From Elusimicrobiota bacterium (lineage in GTDB: Bacteria; CAYTYR01; UBA6262; DAOVJB01): a stretch of 13,025 nt of DNA. Of the stretch, positions 7,303 to 13,025 are shown piece after piece. The stretch spans positions 1-13,025 of the forward strand of contig DAOVJB010000019.1 in assembly GCA_030673425.1 (NCBI GenBank), given 5' to 3'. Under the pieces are notes generated by a model. That model was not told the DNA's origin. It did not search any database and saw only the letters and a program-made list of their open reading frames with translations. A program made the translations under genes and the position numbers. Position 1 is the first letter of the stretch, and each line of letters starts with the position of its first letter.

Positions 7303-8852
7303 GCTACTTCTACCGTACGGACTTCCCTTATTACGGTAACTTTGATCTGTCCCGGGTATTCAAGTTCTTTTTCAATCTTCTTGGCTATGTCTCTTGCTAA
7401 TTGATTTGAAGTAACATCATCAACTGCATCCGCATCAACAATGATTCTAATTTCCCTGCCAGCCTGTATGGCATAACACTTGTCCACACCCCTGAAAGAA
7501 TCTGCCAGTTTTTCTAAATTCTCCAATCTCTTTATATAATGCTCCAGGGACTCCCTTCTCACACCGGGACGGGAAGCAGATATAGCATCTGCGGCAGCAA
7601 CCAATACGGATTCAATACAGGTAGCTTCTACATCCTCATGGTGAGCGGAAATAGCATTTATCACCTTCGGGTTTTCATTGTATTTCTTTGCCATATCAGC
7701 ACCAATCTGTGTATGCGTACCTTCAACGTCGTGGCTTACCGCCTTACCTATATCATGAAGTAAACCTGCCCTCTTGGCAAGCTGAACGTTTACTCCCAGC
7801 TCCCCTGCTAATACACCAGCCAAGGCAGCTACCTCTTTAGAATGCTGCAATACATTCTGTCCGTAACTGGTACGGTATTTTAACCTTCCAAGGAGTTTAA
7901 TGATTTCAGGGTGAATACTGGACACTCCTAATTCAAAAGCTGCCTCATCACCTATAGTTTTTAAATTTTCCTCCATCTCCTTCTGTACTTTATTTACAAC
8001 TTCTTCAATCCTACCGGGATGAATTCTTCCGTCAGTTATTAACCTCTCAAGGGCAATACGGGCAACTTCTCTTCTTACCCCGTCAAAAGCAGATAAAGTA
8101 ATGGCCTCCGGCGTATCATCTATAATAAGGTCTACGCCCGTCAGTGTTTCTATCGCCCGGATATTTCTTCCCTCTCGACCAATAATACGTCCTTTCATTT
8201 CATCACTTGGCAGAGAAACTGCCGTAACAGTAATCTCAGCAGTATGTTCTGCCGCACAACGCTGAATCGCCATACCAACAATCTCCCTGGCCTTTTTCGT
8301 GGCCTGCTCCCGTGTATCCTGTTCAATCTTTTTTATCATTAATGCCCCGTCACGCTTCGCCTCTTCCTCCATTCTGCTCATCAATATCTTTTTCGCTTCT
8401 TCACTACTCATATTAGCTAATCTTTCCAGTATCTTTTTCTGCTCTTCGGCGTTCCTAACTAATTTCTGCTCTTCTTCTTTTAATGTTCTATCACGATGAT
8501 TAATGTTTCTCTCTTTATTATTAACTTCTCTTTCCTTCTTTTCCAGAATATCAACCTTATGGTCTAAATTTTCTTCTTTTTGGATTAATCTTTTTTCAAG
8601 CCTCTGCAATTCCTGACGTCTCTCGCGAGTTTCCTTATCAAATTCTACCCGCGCTTTGTGCATCTCTTCTTTAATATCTAATACCCCTTCTTTTCTTTTT
8701 GTCTCAGCTTCCCGTTTGGCATCAGATAATATTTTTTTCGCTGTTGATTCTGCTGAGCCCACCTGGAATTTAGCGATGACCATCTTAAGAAAGTAACCAG
8801 CGATTAATCCTAAAAGAAGGCCTCCGAATCCTAAAAAAGCTAAATTCTGCAT
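7296..8852 (-). CDS. rny: Ribonuclease Y
   Basis: Membrane-anchored endoribonuclease that starts mRNA decay, 518 residues, standard for the family. In order: one N-terminal membrane helix (about residues 4-28); a long, highly charged coiled coil (about 35-195); a KH RNA-binding domain with [15 protein letters not shown] (221-235); and an HD phosphohydrolase domain with H337, the HD pair in LLHDIGK (364-370) and the downstream [11 protein letters not shown] (420-430). The ATG follows the TAG of the cyclo-ligase gene directly, with GGGAGGG five bases upstream, so translation is probably coupled. It is followed by ymdB, matching the known rny-ymdB pairing. Its last codons run into a heptamer repeat that provides the stop. 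Confidence 0.97.
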   Translation of the reverse strand: MQNLAFLGFGGLLLGLIAGYFLKMVIAKFQVGSAESTAKKILSDAKREAETKRKEGVLDIKEEMHKARVEFDKETRERRQELQRLEKRLIQKEENLDHKVDILEKKEREVNNKERNINHRDRTLKEEEQKLVRNAEEQKKILERLANMSSEEAKKILMSRMEEEAKRDGALMIKKIEQDTREQATKKAREIVGMAIQRCAAEHTAEITVTAVSLPSDEMKGRIIGREGRNIRAIETLTGVDLIIDDTPEAITLSAFDGVRREVARIALERLITDGRIHPGRIEEVVNKVQKEMEENLKTIGDEAAFELGVSSIHPEIIKLLGRLKYRTSYGQNVLQHSKEVAALAGVLAGELGVNVQLAKRAGLLHDIGKAVSHDVEGTHTQIGADMAKKYNENPKVINAISAHHEDVEATCIESVLVAAADAISASRPGVRRESLEHYIKRLENLEKLADSFRGVDKCYAIQAGREIRIIVDADAVDDVTSNQLARDIAKKIEKELEYPGQIKVTVIREVRTVEVAK

Positions 8853-9428
8853 CTATGCCCTCCCTTTTATAATTCTTGTTTCTGTTATTACCTTATCCAT
8901 CTGAATATCATGACTGTCTACAGGCACTTCTCCTACAATCTGCAATTCAAAGGCTAAGGCAATTGTTGGAATCCTGTCTTTTACATCACAGAGGAATTTA
9001 TCATAAAACCCCTTGCCGTATCCTATACGATATCCTCTCCCGTCAAAAACCACGCCCGGAACGATTACTAAATCAACCTCACCTGTAGGAATTTCCCTTA
9101 TAAACTCTTTCTTCGGGCACAGGATACCGTAATCCCCTGTCCTTAATTCATTATCATAATCCTTGATTTCTGAAATATAGATTACATCTTGCTCTTTTTT
9201 TACTACAGGCACTGCTATTCTTTTTTTTAGCGCTAATGCTTCACGGAGCATCTCTTCTGTTTCTACTTCGCTCTTAAAAGAGAGATAAAACATTATTGTC
9301 TCTGCTTTTCTAAACTCAGATAAACAAAAGAGTTTCTCTTTTATCTTTATACTTTTCTCTTCTATCTCCTGTTGCGTCTGGGTATCTCTTTTTTTTAATA
9401 TTTCCTGTCGTATAATCTTTTTATCCAT
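8853..9428 (-). CDS. fau: 5-formyltetrahydrofolate cyclo-ligase
   Basis: ATP-dependent enzyme converting 5-formyl-THF to 5,10-methenyl-THF, 191 residues from the chosen ATG, the usual size. Motifs: the N-terminal basic helix KKIIRQEILKKR; FYLSFKSEVET (folate-binding region); VDLVIVPGVVFD; and the ATP-binding GYRIGYGKGFYDKFL (132-146), followed by DKVITET near the end. The open frame extends upstream to 9470, but that would overlap rarA and lies outside the conserved fold; the ATG at 9428 comes 10 bases after the rarA stop behind a weak GGA site. In E. coli the homologue (ygfA) lies downstream of zapA and the 6S RNA gene; here rarA lies between the RNA and this gene. Confidence 0.95.
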   Translation of the reverse strand: MDKKIIRQEILKKRDTQTQQEIEEKSIKIKEKLFCLSEFRKAETIMFYLSFKSEVETEEMLREALALKKRIAVPVVKKEQDVIYISEIKDYDNELRTGDYGILCPKKEFIREIPTGEVDLVIVPGVVFDGRGYRIGYGKGFYDKFLCDVKDRIPTIALAFELQIVGEVPVDSHDIQMDKVITETRIIKGRA

Positions 9429-9438
9429 CTTTTTCCAA

Positions 9439-10755
9439 TCATTTATTATACAGTTTCTCCAACTGCTCAAGCCACTTCTTTATCTTTAGTTCATATCCTA
9501 AAGACTGTGGATGGTAATATTTCCTATGCTCGGGTATATAATCCTGCTTTACATAATGATACGGATAGTCATGAGGATACTTATACCCCACACCATGATC
9601 AAATTTCCCTTCACCATCAGCATGACTGTCTTTAAGGTGTTTCGGAACTCCCATAACCTCTTTCGTTTTTATATCTCGAAGAGCTCTTTCAATAGCAAGA
9701 TAACTCGAGTTGCTCTTTGGAGCACAGGCTATATAAATCGTAGCCTGAGCTAAAGGAATTTTCGCTTCCGGCATACCGATAAACTCGCAAACCTCTAACG
9801 CAGCATTTGCTAGAACCAAAGCCTGCGGGTCGGCATTGCCTACGTCTTCAGAAGCACAGATTACTATCCGGCGGGCAATAAACCTCGGATCCTCACCGGC
9901 ATAGATCATCTTGGCTAACCAGTAAAGAGCCGCGTCAGGGTCACTGCCGCGCATACTCTTGATAAAAGCAGATATCGTGTCATAATGTTCATCCCCCTTT
10001 TTATCATAAACTATTGCCTTCTTCTGGATAGACTCCTCAGCTACAAAAAGAGTGAAGTCTATCACTCCTGACGAACCGGATTTCGTGCTGAGAACACCTA
10101 TCTCCAGGGCATTCAATGCCCGCCTGGCATCACCGTTTGCAACCCTGGCTAAATGTTTTAATGCTTCAGTTTGCATCTTAATCTTAAGATTCCCGAATCC
10201 CTTCTGATTGTCTTTAATAGACCTGGTTAAAATAGTCATTATTTCTTCTTCTTTTAAAGGGACCAATTCAAAAACCTGGGAACGGGAAGTAAGAGCGCTG
10301 TTAACATAAAAATACGGGTTCTCTGTAGTAATACCGATTAATGTTATCGTTCCTCTTTCTACATCAGGTAACAAAGCATCCTGCTGGCTCCTGTTGAAGT
10401 GATGAATCTCATCAATAAGCAGAATTGTCCTTTTTTGATACAGGTTTTTTCTCTGGTATGCAGTTTCTACTACTTTTCTTAAATCCCCGACTCCGCTTGT
10501 CACCGCATTTAATGATTCAAAATATGATTCTGTCTTCTGAGCTATTATATTGGCTATGGCGTTCTTGCCGCATCCGGGAGGACCATACAGGATAATTGAA
10601 ACAACCTTATCTGTTTCAATCAACCGTCTTAATAACTTTCCCTCCCCAAGTATATGCTCCTGCCCCACGAACTCCTCTAATGAGGTAGGACACATACGGT
10701 TAGATAAAGGAACACCCATAACCTGTTTCTTCTCTTGCTTTGTAAATAGGTCCAT
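9439..10755 (-). CDS. rarA: Replication-associated recombination AAA+ ATPase RarA/MgsA
   Basis: Clamp-loader-like AAA+ ATPase acting at stalled forks, 438 residues, normal length. It carries the usual N-terminal [14 protein letters not shown], Walker A GPPGCGKN (58-65), Walker [11 protein letters not shown] (111-120), sensor-1 TTEN (143-146), the SRSQVFEL arginine-finger region (157-164), sensor-2 [11 protein letters not shown], and a full C-terminal tetramerisation region with GYKYPHDYP. One oddity: the Walker A Thr/Ser after the Lys is Asn65 (codon AAC at 10563-10561). An in-frame extension to 10875 is rejected because it runs through the 6S RNA; the ATG at 10755 has AGGG close upstream, just after the RNA's T-run. 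Family assignment is secure; full ATPase activity is less so. Confidence 0.95.
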   Translation of the reverse strand: MDLFTKQEKKQVMGVPLSNRMCPTSLEEFVGQEHILGEGKLLRRLIETDKVVSIILYGPPGCGKNAIANIIAQKTESYFESLNAVTSGVGDLRKVVETAYQRKNLYQKRTILLIDEIHHFNRSQQDALLPDVERGTITLIGITTENPYFYVNSALTSRSQVFELVPLKEEEIMTILTRSIKDNQKGFGNLKIKMQTEALKHLARVANGDARRALNALEIGVLSTKSGSSGVIDFTLFVAEESIQKKAIVYDKKGDEHYDTISAFIKSMRGSDPDAALYWLAKMIYAGEDPRFIARRIVICASEDVGNADPQALVLANAALEVCEFIGMPEAKIPLAQATIYIACAPKSNSSYLAIERALRDIKTKEVMGVPKHLKDSHADGEGKFDHGVGYKYPHDYPYHYVKQDYIPEHRKYYHPQSLGYELKIKKWLEQLEKLYNK

Positions 10756-10771
10756 ATTATACCCTGCCAAT

Positions 10772-10790
10772 AAAAAATCCCCGCCTTTGC
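10772..10790 (-). terminator. 3' end / U-tract of 6S RNA
   Basis: The 3' strand of the closing helix (GGCGGGGA) is followed directly by six T residues (10777-10772). The RNA could end here, with partial read-through into rarA, whose ribosome site begins within about ten bases. This is a long-range rather than a simple hairpin terminator. Confidence 0.55.
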
Positions 10791-10930
10791 CGTGTGTACC
10801 CTCATTTTTGTGCCACTTAAAGTTAAGTGGGTATTCTATTAAACACGTCTCGACGCACTTAACTCGAATTCCCAATTATAAAGTGTCGGCTCAAAAATCT
10901 CAGGACATCACTAACAAGGCAGGGATATTC
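10772..10930 (-). ncRNA. ssrS: 6S RNA
   Basis: Regulatory RNA that mimics an open promoter and sequesters the housekeeping RNA polymerase holoenzyme. Seen in sequence: a closing helix pairing AUCCCUGCCUU (10926-10916) with AAGGCGGGGAU (10787-10777); an internal helix AUUUUUG (10898-10892) with CAAAAAU (10810-10804); the conserved UGAGCCGA segment at the left edge of the bubble (about 10893-10886); and a bubble hairpin CCACUU ... AAGUGG (10830-10813). The overall pattern CCCUGC ... UGAGCCGA ... GGGAA ... CCCACUU ... GUGG ... GGCGGGG is that of 6S RNA. The location downstream of zapA is the conserved ssrS locus of proteobacteria. The 5' end is uncertain: the promoter candidate suggests a start near 10946, the helix a start near 10930. 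The 3' end is the T-run. Confidence 0.88.
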
Positions 10931-10952
10931 CCAATTGGTTATCTATATTCTT

Positions 10953-10982
10953 ATTGTATCAAATCTAAAACAAACCTTACAA
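10953..10982 (-). promoter_or_regulatory. Candidate sigma-70-type promoter for 6S RNA
   Basis: Minus-strand TTGTAA (10982-10977, four of six consensus bases) and TACAAT (10958-10953, five of six) are separated by 18 bases. Initiation would fall near 10946, about 20 bases before the RNA's closing helix. The 100-base gap between the zapA stop and the RNA leaves room for it. No experimental support; an alternative -10 (TATAGA, just downstream) has a poorer -35. Confidence 0.5.
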
Positions 10983-11045
10983 TTTGTGCTTCTTGATTGT
11001 GTAATTTTTGCGATAATCATATCTATTTCTCAAACCAAATATTAT

Positions 11046-11333
11046 TTATTCTTTTAGAGCTTCCTGAAGCATTTTAACCATCTTGGTGGTTTTCTTGCTA
11101 ACTTTATCCTCTATATTTTCTCTTTCTGCTTCCTGCTTAAACAATTCATCAGCAATCTGGAAAGCTGCATAAATCGCTACCTTGGTAGAAGACCCAAGAG
11201 ATGTCATACTATCTACTTCCCGTATTTTATCATCAACATATTGAGCCAATTTTTGAATATATTCTTTATCCCCCTTAAGAGAAAATTCATTGCCAAATAT
11301 CTTTATTATAACATCTTGTTTCTCGCCGGCCAT
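11046..11333 (-). CDS. zapA: Cell division protein ZapA
   Basis: FtsZ-binding protein that bundles protofilaments and stabilises the Z-ring; 95 residues, typical. The globular head is shown by VIIKIFGNEFSLKGD, then EYIQKLAQYVDDKIREV, then KVAIYAAFQIADELFK. A C-terminal coiled-coil tail of about 30 charged residues ends in KMVKMLQEALKE. The ATG at 11333 has GAGG about five bases upstream. It follows the 74-residue coiled-coil gene by 15 bases and is followed by the 6S RNA gene, the conserved zapA-ssrS arrangement. Confidence 0.93.
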   Translation of the reverse strand: MAGEKQDVIIKIFGNEFSLKGDKEYIQKLAQYVDDKIREVDSMTSLGSSTKVAIYAAFQIADELFKQEAERENIEDKVSKKTTKMVKMLQEALKE

Positions 11334-11341
11334 ATAATCCT

Positions 11342-11355
11342 CATTTGGCTATTTG
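11342..11355. repeat. Two heptamer-like units overlapping the stop of the coiled-coil gene
   Basis: On the plus strand CATTTGG then CTATTTG. The second unit is identical to the commonest unit of the array at 7268-7302 and again supplies AAA TAG as the end of the gene. Only two units, so chance is possible. Confidence 0.4.
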
Positions 11356-11573
11356 AAAACTTCAAGATTATTCAATATCTTCTCTATTTTTAATTTTATC
11401 ATACTTTTTTCTTTTTGCCAAGTATTATTTTGCGATTTTAATTTATCAACTTCTTTAAGAGCAACCTGTAATTCCCTGATACGGTTTAATAACTGCTGTT
11501 TCTCTTTTTTTAACTGGCTGATACTGCTTAAGGCTTTTTCTATTTCTTTCTCTAATGCCTGTAAATTACGCAT
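11349..11573 (-). CDS. Small coiled-coil protein between pheT and zapA (possible ZapA partner)
   Basis: A 74-residue protein, highly charged, helical over its whole length and without Pro or Gly. Heptad-like spacing of Leu/Ile is evident (LEKEIEKALSSISQLKKEKQ, then LLNRIRELQVALKEVDKL, then KSMIKLKIEKILNNLEVF). No signal peptide or membrane segment is present. It starts seven bases after the pheT stop with little ribosome-site signal, so translation may be coupled to pheT, and ends 15 bases before zapA. I cannot name a family. Position next to zapA and the coiled-coil nature suggest a ZapB-like division factor, but this is inference from context; coiled coils give poor homology signals. That it is a real gene is supported by the tight packing on both sides. 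Confidence 0.72.
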   Translation of the reverse strand: MRNLQALEKEIEKALSSISQLKKEKQQLLNRIRELQVALKEVDKLKSQNNTWQKEKSMIKLKIEKILNNLEVFK

Positions 11574-11579
11574 AGCTGT

Positions 11580-13025
11580 TTATTTATCCCTTATTTCAGC
11601 TTTTAACTTCTTATGCAGCTCATCGGTAATCTTCTTATGTAACTTATTGACCTCATCATCCGTTAAAGTAGTCTCATACGATTGATAAACAAGAGAACAC
11701 GCCAAGCTCTTATACCCTTCTTTAATCTGCTTACCTGTATAGACGTCAAATAGTTTAACGTCCTTTAAGAAAATTTTCCCTGTTCTTCTGACTAAAGAAA
11801 CAACTTCGGACGAGTTTACTTGAGCAGGAATCACCAGAGCTATGTCTCTTGTTACAGCCGGGTACCTTGATAAGGGGATATAGTATTTATCCAGATTTAC
11901 ATAATTAAGTAAAACTTCAAAATCCATCTCGAAAAGATAAACAGGCTCTGAAAACCCAAAATCAGCACAAAGTGCGGGAGATAACTCTCCGAAGCTCCCC
12001 AGGATTTCATTTCCCAGAACAATATCCGCACTCCGTCCGGGATGGTAAAGTTTATCTTTTGCCCTTCTCAAAGTGTAAGAATCGTTTTTCCCTTCTCCTT
12101 CATCTTTACATATTCCTATATCCCTTAGCAAAGCTTCCATCACACCGGATAAATAATAGAAATCAGCACGTTTACCATGTTCACCCCAGTAGGGCTTACT
12201 ATCCTTCCCGCAAACAGCTCCTGTTAATACTTTCTTCTCTTTCGGAAGCACTTCATCTTCGGTGGGTATATATATACAACCTATTTCAAATATCTTGATA
12301 TTCTCTATATTACGTCTCAGGTTCCGGCTGACATTTTCTAAGATACCGGGGATAAGCGTAGAACGCAATAAACCCATCTCAGCTGAGAGAGGATTTTCTA
12401 TCGTCAGGTATTTCCTTCGCACATCAGAAGAAGAAAACCCCAATCTGTCAAGAACTTCTTCATTCATAAAGGAGAAATTAATCACCTCAAAAAAACCGCT
12501 TTTAAGGAGAACATCCTTTACTAATTTCTCGATCACAGAACTCTTATTGGGAACATAATCCGAAGGCTGCCAGTACGGCTTTGAGGTTTCTATCTTATCA
12601 TAACCATAAATACGGGCAACCTCTTCTATAAGGTCAATCTCTTCTTTAATGTCGTTCCTGTGTGGAGGAATTGCAATAATGAAACTATCAGACGATTTCG
12701 TTTCCGCACACCGACCTGATTTTGACTCAGATACCTGATACCTGATACTAAAGTCAAGTCGCCTTAAAATATCTCCTATCTCTTCAAAAGGTATATCTAT
12801 ACCCAGAATTTTATTTGCCTTATCAGGACGGAATATGACCTCTTTCTGTGAGATCTTTGTCGGATAAATATCAAGAATATCCCTTGCCACCTCACCTCCG
12901 CAGTATTGCTTGATTAAAGCCGTCGTTCTTTCCAGCGCAACAACAAGATTATCTACGTTCACACCCCGCTCAAAACGGTAAGATGCCTCTGTAACAAGGT
13001 CTAATTTTCTTGCTGATTTTCTTAT
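11580..13025 (-). CDS. pheT: Phenylalanine--tRNA ligase beta subunit, C-terminal part (5' end beyond window)
   Basis: The last 481 codons of PheT; the frame is open to the window edge, beginning IRKSARKLDLVTEASYRFER, a typical B3/B4 segment. The GTG at 12962 is internal and not a start. It continues with the B5 domain, whose HRNDIKEEIDLIEEVARIYGYD is diagnostic, then the catalytic-like core (GLLRSTLIPGILENVSRN, later FGELSPALCADFGF) and the C-terminal anticodon-binding FDX-ACB domain (LSRYPAVTRDIALVIP to the end). PheT pairs with PheS to charge tRNA-Phe. In B5, between LRRLDF and FIIAIP, there are 22 residues where about 9-10 are usual; the extra part contains heptamer repeats in the DNA. The TAA lies seven bases before the small coiled-coil gene. 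Confidence 0.96.
   Translation of the reverse strand: MRKSARKLDLVTEASYRFERGVNVDNLVVALERTTALIKQYCGGEVARDILDIYPTKISQKEVIFRPDKANKILGIDIPFEEIGDILRRLDFSIRYQVSESKSGRCAETKSSDSFIIAIPPHRNDIKEEIDLIEEVARIYGYDKIETSKPYWQPSDYVPNKSSVIEKLVKDVLLKSGFFEVINFSFMNEEVLDRLGFSSSDVRRKYLTIENPLSAEMGLLRSTLIPGILENVSRNLRRNIENIKIFEIGCIYIPTEDEVLPKEKKVLTGAVCGKDSKPYWGEHGKRADFYYLSGVMEALLRDIGICKDEGEGKNDSYTLRRAKDKLYHPGRSADIVLGNEILGSFGELSPALCADFGFSEPVYLFEMDFEVLLNYVNLDKYYIPLSRYPAVTRDIALVIPAQVNSSEVVSLVRRTGKIFLKDVKLFDVYTGKQIKEGYKSLACSLVYQSYETTLTDDEVNKLHKKITDELHKKLKAEIRDK
12714..12750. repeat. ACCTGAT heptamer repeats inside pheT
   Basis: On the plus strand ACCTGAT occurs at 12714-12720, 12733-12739 and 12740-12746; the last two are perfect tandem copies and are followed by a truncated copy (ACTA). 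They lie within the in-frame extra segment of the PheT B5 domain and are translated as part of IRYQVSESKSGR. Confidence 0.7.

Noticed and set aside
9429-9470. N-terminal extension of the 5-formyl-THF cyclo-ligase to 9470
   Set aside because: It overlaps the end of rarA and lies outside the conserved domain, which begins at the ATG at 9428.
10756-10761. Perfect TATAAT immediately before the rarA ATG as a promoter
   Set aside because: No -35 element lies at proper spacing and transcription would start inside the coding region; it is more likely the spacer between ribosome site and start codon.
10756-10875. N-terminal extension of rarA to an in-frame start at 10875
   Set aside because: It runs through conserved 6S RNA helices, adds 40 residues without RarA similarity, and the ATG at 10755 fits the family N-terminus.
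12960-12962. GTG as the start of pheT
   Set aside because: The frame stays open upstream with a perfect PheT signature (TEASYRFERG), so the gene is cut by the window edge, not started here.

Overview
The window is a densely packed chromosomal segment of a bacterium with about 40% G+C in the stretches I sampled. Every supported gene lies on the minus strand, so the biological reading order runs from position 13025 down to 1. It holds 14 protein genes (two cut by the window edges) and one structural RNA gene, 6S RNA. Gene content and order (pheT, small coiled-coil gene, zapA, 6S RNA, rarA, 5-formyl-THF cyclo-ligase, rny, ymdB, folD, xseA, xseB, ..., ispA) fit an uncultured Gram-negative-type lineage, for example Omnitrophota or a delta-proteobacteria-like group. 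That placement is inference from synteny only.

Layout in reading order. (1) 13025-11580: the C-terminal part of pheT. (2) 11573-11046: a 74-residue coiled-coil protein and the division protein ZapA. (3) 11045-10756: a 290-base gap without an ORF that contains a convincing 6S RNA gene with its own candidate promoter and U-tract. (4) 10755-8853: the clamp-loader-like AAA+ ATPase RarA and 5-formyltetrahydrofolate cyclo-ligase. (5) 8852-6467: RNase Y and the YmdB phosphodiesterase. (6) 6433-4109: FolD, then both exonuclease VII subunits. (7) 4050-1139: a three-gene ABC importer for a probable carbohydrate (binding protein plus two permeases, no ATPase). (8) 1135-284: an IspA-like prenyl diphosphate synthase. 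(9) 273-1: the N-terminal part of an AT-rich DUF4145-family gene.

Neighbouring genes mostly overlap by 1-4 bases or are a few bases apart, so translational coupling and read-through transcription are likely. The common themes are housekeeping: translation (pheT), division (zapA), RNA polymerase control (6S), replication and repair (rarA, xseAB), RNA decay (rny, ymdB), folate one-carbon metabolism (fau, folD) and isoprenoids (ispA). The ABC importer sits inside the usual xseB-ispA pair, and the DUF4145 gene lies where dxs often follows ispA, so this end looks rearranged.

I found no CRISPR array, transposase, tRNA or clear novel multi-gene system. The points most worth a second look are: the 6S RNA; a roughly 10-residue deletion that removes a conserved catalytic loop from IspA; a Walker A Thr-to-Asn change in RarA; a repeat-associated in-frame insertion in PheT; and heptamer tandem repeats that supply the rny stop codon.
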